Positions 52,047 through 59,642 of a DNA stretch of 64,000 bases are shown here, one piece after another (within the stretch, counting starts at the first letter, position 1; each line of letters begins with the position of its first letter). Made by a program: the position numbers and the translations under genes. The DNA is from CAJBVG01 sp943372995 (GTDB lineage: Bacteria > Bacteroidota > Bacteroidia > Sphingobacteriales > Sphingobacteriaceae): the NCBI GenBank assembly GCA_943372995.1, contig CALSAQ010000001.1, forward strand, positions 124,001-188,000, read 5' to 3'. The notes below the pieces were generated by a model. It saw nothing but the letters and a program-made list of their open reading frames with translations, was not told where the DNA came from and did no database searches.

Positions 52047-52306
52047 AAAATAAAGGTTGCAAACGATACAAATATAAATTGAATAACAATTCCGGTTCTT
52101 TTTAAGAATCTTATTATTGCACTATCCTCATCTCGAATTACTAATAAGCTGTTTTGCTTATCAATCATTTTCTCTGTTAATGATTTGTTGTAATTCGTAA
52201 ATCGTTCTTTATGAATGAGTTCCCCACAATTAAGACATCTATCCTCAATTTTGCCCGAATTTTCTGTCCATTGAGAACAATTCCAACATTTTGATTGAAC
52301 TTTCAT
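52019..52306 (-). CDS. Small zinc-ribbon membrane protein
   Basis: 95 residues. An N-terminal zinc ribbon with two CxxC knuckles (KCWNCSQWTEN and DRCLNCGEL, cysteines near residues 7, 10, 23 and 26), a polar middle and one C-terminal membrane helix (VIQFIFVSFATFILWLVSLL). Family not named with certainty; tail-anchored zinc-ribbon proteins like this are seen in Bacteroidota. The overlap with the VanZ-like gene suggests that the two proteins work together. It is divergent from the MFS transporter gene, 45 bp away. Confidence 0.7.
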   Translation of the reverse strand: MKVQSKCWNCSQWTENSGKIEDRCLNCGELIHKERFTNYNKSLTEKMIDKQNSLLVIRDEDSAIIRFLKRTGIVIQFIFVSFATFILWLVSLLTG

Positions 52307-52351
52307 GATAAAATATTACTTTCACGAAAATATAAATATTTCCCAAATCGA

Positions 52352-53653
52352 ATGAGTAATCGTTTTACAGATGTCTTATCACCAATTGAGAAAAAGAGAG
52401 TAATTAATGCTTGGGCCTTTTACGATTGGGCGAATTCGGTTTATAATTTAACCATTACTTCTACTATTTTCCCAATTTATTGGTCGGCTGTAAGTTCTTC
52501 TAATGGCTCAACTAAAGTATTATTTTTTGGCAGAGAGTTCGAGAATACAGCATTATACAGTTACGCATTATCTTTCTCGTTTTTGCTAGTGGCATTAGTA
52601 TCACCAATACTATCGGGTATAGCCGACTATAACGGCTCGAAGAAAAGATTTCTTCAGGTTTTTTGCTTTATAGGATCGGTGAGTTGTTCGGCTTTATATT
52701 TCTTTAACAAAGGGAATATTGAGTTTGGAATTCTTGCCTTTATTATGGGTACCATAGGTTGGTCGGGTAGTCTGGTATTTTACAATTCTTATTTACCCGA
52801 AATTGCCACAGAGGAAGAGCAAGACAAGGTAAGCGCAAAAGGTTTTGCATTAGGTTATGTTGGGAGTTCTTTATTACTCATATTGAATTTAATAGTTATA
52901 CTTTTCCCAGAATCGTTTGGAATACCCAAAGAATCGTCGTTGCCAGCTAGGATAGCATTTATGGCGGTTGGAATATGGTGGTTTGGTTTTGCTCAATATA
53001 CTTTTTACTTCTTACCGAAAAATAGAGGTGGCATAAAAATTAAGTTTGATATTTTATGGAAAGGATATAGGGAATTAGCTGGAGTTTGGGCTCAATTAAA
53101 AGAACATAAAAAGCTAAAAGCATTTCTTATTGCATTTTTCTTTTTCACGATGGGTATACAAACAGTAATGTATGTTGCCGCTTTATTTGGAAGCAAAGAG
53201 TTAAAGTTAGAAAGTGGACAATTAATAGCCACTATATTAATTATACAGTTTGTGGCTATTGGTGGAGCTTACTTATTTGCATATTTATCGAAGAAAATAG
53301 GAAATGTAAATGCCTTGCTGGTAGCCCTATGTATTTGGATTGGTATATGTATTAGCGCATATTATGTAGTAAATGCAAACCAATTCTACCTACTTGCACT
53401 GTCGGTAGGAGTAGTAATGGGAGGAAGTCAATCCCTATCTCGATCTACTTATTCAAAGTTGTTGCCAGAGACTAAAGATACCACTTCGTTTTTCAGTTTT
53501 TATGATACTTCTGAGAAGGTCGCAATTGTTTTGGGTACTGCTTCGTATGGTTTAATAGAAGAAATAACTGGAAGCATGAGAAATTCAGTTTTTACCTTAG
53601 GGACATTTTTTGTTTTGGGTTTCTTATTGTTAACCAGATTAAAGAGAAATTAG
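52352..53653 (+). CDS. MFS transporter, UMF1 (Atg22-like) type
   Basis: 433 residues with twelve or so membrane helices. The start at 52352 is chosen because MSNRFTDVLSPIEKKRVINAWAFYDWANSVYNL is the family's N-terminus and an upstream extension would overlap the divergent gene. FYDWANS and MGGSQSLSRSTYSKLLP are the signatures of the UMF1/Atg22-like branch of the major facilitator superfamily, whose relatives in yeast export amino acids from the vacuole. The substrate in bacteria is not established. The next gene starts 33 bp later with its own promoter element. Confidence 0.87.
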   Translation: MSNRFTDVLSPIEKKRVINAWAFYDWANSVYNLTITSTIFPIYWSAVSSSNGSTKVLFFGREFENTALYSYALSFSFLLVALVSPILSGIADYNGSKKRFLQVFCFIGSVSCSALYFFNKGNIEFGILAFIMGTIGWSGSLVFYNSYLPEIATEEEQDKVSAKGFALGYVGSSLLLILNLIVILFPESFGIPKESSLPARIAFMAVGIWWFGFAQYTFYFLPKNRGGIKIKFDILWKGYRELAGVWAQLKEHKKLKAFLIAFFFFTMGIQTVMYVAALFGSKELKLESGQLIATILIIQFVAIGGAYLFAYLSKKIGNVNALLVALCIWIGICISAYYVVNANQFYLLALSVGVVMGGSQSLSRSTYSKLLPETKDTTSFFSFYDTSEKVAIVLGTASYGLIEEITGSMRNSVFTLGTFFVLGFLLLTRLKRN

Positions 53654-53673
53654 CGCATTTCCATTAATTAGCC

Positions 53674-53681
53674 TATTTTTG
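53674..53681 (+). promoter_or_regulatory. Promoter -7 element before the CCG-domain gene, predicted leaderless
   Basis: TATTTTTG matches TAnnTTTG and ends five bases before the ATG at 53687, so transcription should start at the start codon. Confidence 0.5.
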
Positions 53682-53686
53682 CCCAA

Positions 53687-54424
53687 ATGAAAGTTGAAGT
53701 CTTTATCCCTTGTTTTATAGATCAGTTATTTCCAAATACAGCATCCAATATGATTGGAATATTGGAGCAGTTAGGGTGTGAAGTACATTACAACCCTAAT
53801 CAAACCTGTTGTGGTCAGCCTGCTTTTAATTCGGGTTATTGGGATGAAGCGAAAACTGTTGCAGAAAAATTTCTAAACGATTACTCGTCGGATACTTATA
53901 TAGTTTCTCCTTCGGGCTCATGCACAGGCATGGTTAAATCGTATTATTCGGATTTGTTCACCAATTCTGTATCTCATAATAAATGCAGAAATATACAATC
54001 GAATATTTATGAGTTTAGTGATTTTCTGATTAATGTATTGAAAGTTGATTTGAAGGATTTACATTTTAATGCAAAAATTACTTATCACGATTCTTGTGGT
54101 GCTCTAAGAGAGTGTGGTATAAAGAAACAACCTCGTGAAATACTTCAGATGATTGAAGGACTAGAACTAGTGGAAATGAAAGATGTAGAAACCTGTTGTG
54201 GCTTTGGTGGAACGTTTTCTGTAAAATACGAATCGATATCAACGGCAATGGCTCAACAAAAAGTGGAGAATGCGATGAATACTGGTGCAGAGTATATAGT
54301 CTCTACCGACGCTTCTTGTTTGCTGCACGTACAAGCTTATATTGAGAAAAATAATTCAGCAATAAAAACAATTCATTTAGTGGATTTATTGGCGATGGCC
54401 ATGAAAATAACTTCGAATGTATAA
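53687..54424 (+). CDS. lutA: CCG-domain (Fe-S)-binding oxidoreductase subunit, LutA/GlcF-like
   Basis: 245 residues with two cysteine-rich CCG domains: first EVFIPCFIDQLFPN through NQTCCGQPAFNSGYWDEA, second ITYHDSCGALRECGIKKQPREIL through ETCCGFGGTFSVKYESIS. This is the LutA (YkgE) build of the L-lactate utilisation LutABC system; stand-alone CCG proteins can also be part of glycolate or heterodisulphide systems. LutB and LutC are not in this window, so the partner is unknown. The lipoprotein gene begins 1 bp after the stop. Confidence 0.82.
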   Translation: MKVEVFIPCFIDQLFPNTASNMIGILEQLGCEVHYNPNQTCCGQPAFNSGYWDEAKTVAEKFLNDYSSDTYIVSPSGSCTGMVKSYYSDLFTNSVSHNKCRNIQSNIYEFSDFLINVLKVDLKDLHFNAKITYHDSCGALRECGIKKQPREILQMIEGLELVEMKDVETCCGFGGTFSVKYESISTAMAQQKVENAMNTGAEYIVSTDASCLLHVQAYIEKNNSAIKTIHLVDLLAMAMKITSNV

Positions 54425-54425
54425 T

Positions 54426-55475
54426 ATGAAAAATGGAATAATATTATTACTGTGTGTATTTCTTTTTGCATGTAAGCAAAAAGGGAATTCGGCACAAGCG
54501 GTAGAAAATAAAACTGATTCGGCGGTAATTTCAGGAAAACCAGTGCCTGAAGAATTACAAAAATTAAATAAAGCAGTAAATGCTTCACCTGGGAATCCCT
54601 CGCATTACAACGATAGAGCTAAATATTATATACAACATAAAGAGCATGATTTAGCTTATTCAGACTTAGCTAAAGGTTTTGAATTAGACACTTTATACAT
54701 GCCTTTATATAATACTCTTGCCGACTATCATTTACACAGATCGGAGCCAGCTCAAGCTAAAGCATCTTTAGAAAAGGCATTGAAAATTAATCCTAAAAGT
54801 TACATGACCTATGTGAAATTAGGAGAGCTCTATTTTTTAGTTAGAAAATATGATTTAGCTTTTGAAAAGATTAATGAAGGACTAAAAATTAATAAATACT
54901 ATTCTGATGGATATTTCTGGAAGGCAATGATTTATAAAGAGAAAAGGGATAATGAAAAAGCGATGTCGAATTTCATGACAGCTGTAGAACAGGATCCCGA
55001 TAATTATAAAGCGTATATGCAAATGGGACTACTATCGATAGAAATGGGAAAAAGTGATGCCTTAGATCATTTTACCGCAGCAATAAGAATTCGTCCGACT
55101 AGTGCTGAAGCTTATTATGCAAGAGGATATTATTATCAAAATAAAAAAGAATACGATAAAGCCATTCAAGATTACACTAAAGTTGTGGAAATCGATTCTG
55201 CTTATACCAATGGATATTACAATTTGGGAGTTTTACATTACGAATTACAAGTGATTGATGTTGCTATGCAAAACTTCAGTATGGCAATTAAAAGCAACCC
55301 TAAATATCCAGAGGCTTATTATATGAGAGGCTTGTGTGAAGAGGCTAAAAGTATGCACGATGAAGCTTTGGCAGATTTCGAATATGCCATTAGTCTGAAA
55401 AATGATTATTATCTTGCGAAACAGGCAATACAAAGAGTAAATAAAACAATACAAATTATAAACAAAGTAAAATAA
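54426..55475 (+). CDS. TPR-repeat lipoprotein
   Basis: 349 residues from the ATG at 54426, chosen because MKNGIILLLCVFLFACKQK is a lipoprotein signal with lipobox LFAC; the ATG at 54417 would add three residues. About eight tetratricopeptide repeats follow (YNDRAKYYIQHKEHDLAYSDLAKGF, YVKLGELYFLVRKYDLAFEKINEGL, YYARGYYYQNKKEYDKAIQDYTKVVEID, YYMRGLCEEAKSMHDEALADFEYAI). It probably scaffolds envelope complexes; no gliding or T9SS partner is adjacent to say which. Its stop TAA overlaps the first thrS ATG by one base. Confidence 0.85.
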   Translation: MKNGIILLLCVFLFACKQKGNSAQAVENKTDSAVISGKPVPEELQKLNKAVNASPGNPSHYNDRAKYYIQHKEHDLAYSDLAKGFELDTLYMPLYNTLADYHLHRSEPAQAKASLEKALKINPKSYMTYVKLGELYFLVRKYDLAFEKINEGLKINKYYSDGYFWKAMIYKEKRDNEKAMSNFMTAVEQDPDNYKAYMQMGLLSIEMGKSDALDHFTAAIRIRPTSAEAYYARGYYYQNKKEYDKAIQDYTKVVEIDSAYTNGYYNLGVLHYELQVIDVAMQNFSMAIKSNPKYPEAYYMRGLCEEAKSMHDEALADFEYAISLKNDYYLAKQAIQRVNKTIQIINKVK

Positions 55476-57403
55476 TGATGATTAAAGTAACACTGCCAGA
55501 TGGGACAGTGAAAGAATTTCCAAAGGACACCTCTTCGTATCAGGTGGCTTTGAGTATTTCAGAGGGGCTTGCTAGAAATGTGTTAGCTGCTGAAGTAAAT
55601 GGTGAGGTATGGGATGCTAATCGCCCATTAAGCACGGATGTTAGTTTAAAATTATTAACCTGGAATGATGCAAAAGGTAAATCTACTTTTTGGCATTCTT
55701 CAGCGCATCTTATGGCTGAAGCTTTAGAAGCGCTATATCCTGGAACTAAATTTGGCATAGGGCCAAGTATAGAAACGGGTTTCTATTACGATGTTGATTT
55801 TGGTGATAGACATTTTTCTTCGGATGATTTCAAAATGATAGAAGATAAAATGCTAGAGCTTGCTAAGGCAAAATCCGATTACATCCGTAAAGAGGTGTCT
55901 AAAGCAGATGCAATCAATTATTTCAAAGAAAAGGGCGACGAATATAAGCTCGATTTATTAGAGGGGCTTAATGATGGGGATATAACATTTTATTCTCAGG
56001 GTAATTTCACCGATTTGTGTAGAGGTCCGCATATTCCGAATACTGGATTTATTAAAGCAGTAAAGCTTATGAGCGTGGCTGGAGCTTATTGGAGAGGTGA
56101 TGAAAAAAATAAACAGCTTACCCGTTTATATGCAGTTACCTACCCAAAACAATCAGAGCTTACAGAATATCTTCAGTTTTTAGAAGAAGCGAAAAAAAGA
56201 GATCATAGAAAACTAGGTAAAGAGTTAGAGCTATTTGCTTTTTCTGAAAAAGTGGGTATGGGTTTACCGTTATGGTTACCTAAAGGTGCTGCTTTACGCG
56301 AACGTCTTGTTCAGTTTTTACAGAAAGCACAAATAAAAGCAGGCTATGAGCCTGTAATTACACCGCATATAGGGCATAAACAATTATATGTTACTTCTGG
56401 GCATTATGAAAAATATGGTGCAGATGCATTTCAGCCTATAAAAACTCCACAAGAAGGAGAGGAGTTCTATCTAAAACCGATGAACTGCCCTCATCATTGC
56501 GAAATATATAAAACTAAACCAAGGTCGTATAAAGACCTACCTGTTCGTTTTGCAGAGTTTGGTACAGTATATAGGTACGAGCAAAGTGGCGAGTTACATG
56601 GCTTAACACGTGTGAGAGGATTTACACAAGACGATGCCCATCTATTCTGCCGTCCGGATCAGGTAAAAGAAGAATTTATGAAGGTGATTGATTTGGTATT
56701 ATATGTTTTCGGAGCCTTAGGTTTCGAAGATTATACTGCTCAAATCTCATTAAGAGATCCTGATAACAAAACAAAATACATAGGTTCTGAAGAAAATTGG
56801 GTACTTGCGGAGCAATCTATTATAGAAGCAGCTGCCGAAAAAGGCTTAAAAACAGTGGTAGAACTCGGCGAAGCTGCATTTTATGGACCTAAGCTCGATT
56901 TCATGGTGAAAGATGCTTTGGGTAGAAAGTGGCAATTGGGTACTATCCAAGTAGATTATAATTTACCGGAAAGATTTGAATTGGAATACACAGGTAGCGA
57001 CAATGCAAAACACCGCCCAGTAATGATTCATAGAGCTCCATTTGGCTCATTAGAGCGTTTTGTGGCTGTATTAATTGAGCATTGCGCAGGAAACTTCCCG
57101 TTATGGCTTAGTCCCGACCAGTATATAATACTCCCAATCAGTGAAAAATATGCAGATTATGCAAAAAGTATTTCAGATTCGCTAAATAATTACGATATTC
57201 GCGGGCTCATTGACAATAGAGATGAGAAGATTGGGAAGAAAATCCGAGATGCGGAAATCAAAAAAATCCCTTTCATGCTTATTGTAGGCGAAAAAGAACA
57301 AGAAGAACAAAGAGTTTCGGTACGTAAACACGGCCATGGCGATTTAGGAAGCTTGGATTTAGAGGGATTTGTGGAGTTAATGAAAAAAGAAACGAAGATT
57401 TAA
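55475..57403 (+). CDS. thrS: Threonyl-tRNA synthetase
   Basis: 642 residues, full length. Class II synthetase for tRNA-Thr. Order: TGS domain (VTLPDGTVKEFPKDTSSYQ), the editing domain with HSSAHLMAEALEALYPGTKFGIGP, then the catalytic core with LKPMNCPHHCEIYK, RFAEFGTVYRYEQSGELHGLTRVRGFTQDDAH (motif 2) and MIHRAPFGSLERFVAVLIEH (motif 3), and the anticodon-binding domain with GEKEQEEQRVSVRKHG. The ATG at 55475 or 55478 may be used. Followed by infC, rpmI and rplT, the classical order. The TAA stop is the start of an octamer array (57401-57432). Confidence 0.95.
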   Translation: MMIKVTLPDGTVKEFPKDTSSYQVALSISEGLARNVLAAEVNGEVWDANRPLSTDVSLKLLTWNDAKGKSTFWHSSAHLMAEALEALYPGTKFGIGPSIETGFYYDVDFGDRHFSSDDFKMIEDKMLELAKAKSDYIRKEVSKADAINYFKEKGDEYKLDLLEGLNDGDITFYSQGNFTDLCRGPHIPNTGFIKAVKLMSVAGAYWRGDEKNKQLTRLYAVTYPKQSELTEYLQFLEEAKKRDHRKLGKELELFAFSEKVGMGLPLWLPKGAALRERLVQFLQKAQIKAGYEPVITPHIGHKQLYVTSGHYEKYGADAFQPIKTPQEGEEFYLKPMNCPHHCEIYKTKPRSYKDLPVRFAEFGTVYRYEQSGELHGLTRVRGFTQDDAHLFCRPDQVKEEFMKVIDLVLYVFGALGFEDYTAQISLRDPDNKTKYIGSEENWVLAEQSIIEAAAEKGLKTVVELGEAAFYGPKLDFMVKDALGRKWQLGTIQVDYNLPERFELEYTGSDNAKHRPVMIHRAPFGSLERFVAVLIEHCAGNFPLWLSPDQYIILPISEKYADYAKSISDSLNNYDIRGLIDNRDEKIGKKIRDAEIKKIPFMLIVGEKEQEEQRVSVRKHGHGDLGSLDLEGFVELMKKETKI

Positions 57404-57432
57404 TATGCTAGTATGTTAAAATGCTGGTATAA
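57401..57432 (+). repeat. Octamer array after thrS (4 units)
   Basis: TAATATGC, TAGTATGT, TAAAATGC, TGGTATAA in 8-bp phase; the TAA of the first unit is the thrS stop codon, as at 18154 and 11461. Confidence 0.75.
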
Positions 57433-57453
57433 CAATAAAATAACTTAATAAAA

Positions 57454-57459
57454 AGGAGG
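57454..57459 (+). promoter_or_regulatory. Shine-Dalgarno sequence that fixes the infC start
   Basis: AGGAGG ends five bases before the ATA at 57465. A canonical site is rare in this window and points to ATA as the start codon. Confidence 0.75.
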
Positions 57460-57464
57460 AAACT

Positions 57465-58028
57465 ATAGCACAGAATTTCAACTCTTCTAGACCCGACAAT
57501 AGATTCGGTAGGAAGAAAGAGGCAGAACACCGTATTAACGAGCACATAAAAGCATTAGAGGTACGTGTAGTGATGGATGGAGCAGAGCCTAAGATCTTAA
57601 AATTAAGAGATGCATTGGCTTTGGCAGATGAGGAAGGATTAGACCTTGTTGAAATTTCACCAAATGCAGTTCCACCCGTGTGTAAGATAATAGACTATAA
57701 CAAGTTTATTTACGAGCAGAAGAAAAAAATGAAGGAAATCAAAGCGAAAGCTGCGAAGACCGTCATTAAAGAAATACGATTCGGACCGAATACTGATGAC
57801 CATGATTTTGAATTTAAATTAAAACATGCCATCAATTTCCTCGAAGATGGTGCAAAGGTGAAAGCATTTGTACATTTTAAAGGAAGGGCAATTGTATACA
57901 AAGAGCAAGGAGAGATATTGTTGTTAAGATTTGCTCAAGCATTAGAGGACTATGGTAAAGTAGAGCAACTTCCGAAATTGGAAGGAAAAAGAATGTTCAT
58001 ATTTATTGCCCCTAAAGCCAAAAAATAA
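57465..58028 (+). CDS. infC: Translation initiation factor IF-3 with a probable AUA start codon
   Basis: 187 residues if it begins at ATA 57465. IF-3 binds the 30S subunit and rejects non-canonical start codons. The N-domain needs RINEHIKALEVRVVMDGAEPKI, which lies upstream of the first GTG/ATG (57570/57573), and no ATG, GTG or TTG occurs in frame between the stop at 57441 and 57570. AGGAGG sits just before the ATA. C-domain landmarks are VPPVCKIIDYNKFIYEQKKK, KEIRFGPNTDDHDFEFKLKHA and FVHFKGRAIVYKEQG. E. coli infC uses AUU, which lets IF-3 repress its own translation; the same logic would apply here. Confidence 0.9.
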   Translation: MAQNFNSSRPDNRFGRKKEAEHRINEHIKALEVRVVMDGAEPKILKLRDALALADEEGLDLVEISPNAVPPVCKIIDYNKFIYEQKKKMKEIKAKAAKTVIKEIRFGPNTDDHDFEFKLKHAINFLEDGAKVKAFVHFKGRAIVYKEQGEILLLRFAQALEDYGKVEQLPKLEGKRMFIFIAPKAKK

Positions 58029-58056
58029 AATTTAAACAATTTAAATAAACAAAGCG

Positions 58057-58257
58057 ATGCCAAAAATGAAAACTAATTCCAGTGCTAAGAAGCGTTTTAA
58101 GCTCACTGGAACAGGTAAAATTGCACGTAAAAGCGCTTTCAAACGTCACATCTTGACCAAAAAAACCACTAAACAAAAAAGAGGTTTATCAGGTACAGCT
58201 TACGTGACTGATGCCGACAGAGGCAATGTTGAAAGAATGCTATGCATGGGCAAGTAA
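58057..58257 (+). CDS. rpmI: Ribosomal protein bL35
   Basis: 66 residues, the family's usual length. Starts PKMKTNSSAKKRFKLTGTGKI and continues RKSAFKRHILTKKTTKQKRGLSG, the bL35 pattern of Lys/Arg-rich helix. Part of the 50S subunit. It lies 28 bp after infC and is followed by a 105-bp leader before rplT. Confidence 0.95.
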   Translation: MPKMKTNSSAKKRFKLTGTGKIARKSAFKRHILTKKTTKQKRGLSGTAYVTDADRGNVERMLCMGK

Positions 58258-58362
58258 TGCCAACGACAGTCGGAAAGACGACAGAAAATTAACTAATTAT
58301 TTAACCAGGTACCCGGTATTAAGTTCTAAAAGAAGACACCGGTAACCAAAAAACGTAAAGAA
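58258..58362 (+). promoter_or_regulatory. Possible structured leader between rpmI and rplT
   Basis: The 105-bp gap is long for this tight operon. GGTACCCGGT near 58311-58320 and ACACCGGTAACC near 58336-58347 can pair imperfectly. In other bacteria bL20 represses its own operon through a leader structure; whether this is one is untested. Confidence 0.35.
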
Positions 58363-58707
58363 ATGCCAAGATCGGTTAACGTTGTTGCGGCTCGCCGCAG
58401 AAGAAAAAAAATCTTAAAAGCTGCAAGAGGCTATTGGGGTTCAAGAAGTAAAGTGTTTACAATTGCTAAAAACACTTTAGAAAAAGGTATGCAATATGCT
58501 TACCGCGACAGAAAAGTAAAGAAAAGAGAATTCCGCGCATTGTGGATTCAACGTATCAATGCTGGAACTCGTCAACAAGGAATGTCGTACTCAGTATTTA
58601 TGGGTAAGTTAAATGCTAAAAATATCGGGTTAAACCGTAAAGTATTAGCTGATTTAGCGATGAACAATCCAGATGCTTTTAAAGCAATTGTTGATGCAGT
58701 AAAATAA
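58363..58707 (+). CDS. rplT: Ribosomal protein bL20
   Basis: 114 residues. Starts PRSVNVVAARRRRKKILKAARGYWGSRSKVFTIAKN, followed by YAYRDRKVKKREFRALWIQRINA and GLNRKVLADLAMNNPDAFKAIV, an ordinary bL20. Needed for early 50S assembly, and in some species a repressor of its own operon. Last gene of the thrS-infC-rpmI-rplT cluster, closed by a strong terminator. Confidence 0.96.
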   Translation: MPRSVNVVAARRRRKKILKAARGYWGSRSKVFTIAKNTLEKGMQYAYRDRKVKKREFRALWIQRINAGTRQQGMSYSVFMGKLNAKNIGLNRKVLADLAMNNPDAFKAIVDAVK

Positions 58708-58730
58708 CTAATAAAAAAATTGCATAAGGA

Positions 58731-58759
58731 AAGTCCCGAATTATCGGGACTTTTTTTTT
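58731..58759 (+). terminator. Terminator of the rplT operon
   Basis: Perfect 9-bp stem AAGTCCCGA / TCGGGACTT with loop ATTA, followed by a T-run to 58759. Confidence 0.93.
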
Positions 58760-58771
58760 GTACTTTTAGTG

Positions 58772-59554
58772 ATGCCTAAGTTTGAGTTAAAAAAACTCCA
58801 ATTGTTTGAAAATAGAACAATAGCTTATCTTGATGAAGGTGATTCTGATCAAGTGCTCTTGTTTTTACATGGTATGGGATGCAGCTCTGCCATGTGGCTA
58901 AAAATGTTGCAAGAATTATCCACTAAATTTAGATGCATAGCTCCAGACCTCCCCGAACACGGACAATCTTACTATACTGGCGAAAGTTTTAGTCTAACCG
59001 ATTTAGCAGAAGCTATCTATCATTTTATTCACCGACTTTCCTTAAACAAACAGGTAGTTTTAATAGGGCACTCCATGGGTGCACAACTTTCCTTTATACT
59101 TTCATTAAGATATCCTCATTTGTTCAGTCACTTAATAGTAATGGCACCAGCAGGTATAGAATCATTTTCAAAAACAGAGATTAAACTAATAGAGATGGGT
59201 TCGTTTATGCTCAATTTTTTTAATACTCAAAATCTGTCTCAATTAACAGGCGAATTAAAGCCCCAAGCAAAATACTTTAATGTAATGAGGCAATCGAGTA
59301 GAGCCATGCTCAATGAACCTGTACACGCATTCTTATCATCAATATATACCCCAACATTAATTATATTCGGAACAAATGATAAGTTCATCCCTAATCCTGT
59401 TACCAAAAAAATAAAAACAACAGAAATTGCTCAACAAGCTAAAAGGCTTATTAAAGGCTCTTCATTGAATATTATTGAGAATAAAGGCCATTTTTTACCC
59501 TTAGAGGCTGCTAAAGAGTGCAATGAGCTCATTATTTCTTTTGTTCAATCGTAA
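58772..59554 (+). CDS. Alpha/beta hydrolase
   Basis: 260 residues from the ATG at 58772. Oxyanion region LLFLHGMGCSSAMW, nucleophile elbow VLIGHSMGAQLSF (Ser), acid in LIIFGTNDKFIPNP and catalytic His in IENKGHFLPLEAA, so the triad is complete. The lid region is short. This is a general hydrolase fold; esterase, thioesterase or C-C hydrolase activity cannot be told apart. Starts 12 bp after the rplT terminator and stands alone on the plus strand; TACTTTTA, one base off the -7 consensus, ends just before the start. Confidence 0.85.
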   Translation: MPKFELKKLQLFENRTIAYLDEGDSDQVLLFLHGMGCSSAMWLKMLQELSTKFRCIAPDLPEHGQSYYTGESFSLTDLAEAIYHFIHRLSLNKQVVLIGHSMGAQLSFILSLRYPHLFSHLIVMAPAGIESFSKTEIKLIEMGSFMLNFFNTQNLSQLTGELKPQAKYFNVMRQSSRAMLNEPVHAFLSSIYTPTLIIFGTNDKFIPNPVTKKIKTTEIAQQAKRLIKGSSLNIIENKGHFLPLEAAKECNELIISFVQS

Positions 59555-59642
59555 TTTTGGTGTAAGAAAGTTGTAAAACATCTTTTACATGGCGTATAAT
59601 TCTGCCTAAGCACTTATATTTACGAATATCAAACCAAATAAA

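Noticed and set aside
57570..58028. infC starting at GTG 57570 or ATG 57573
   Set aside because: This would remove the N-domain residues RINEHIKALEVR that all IF-3 proteins have; the ATA start with AGGAGG upstream fits better.
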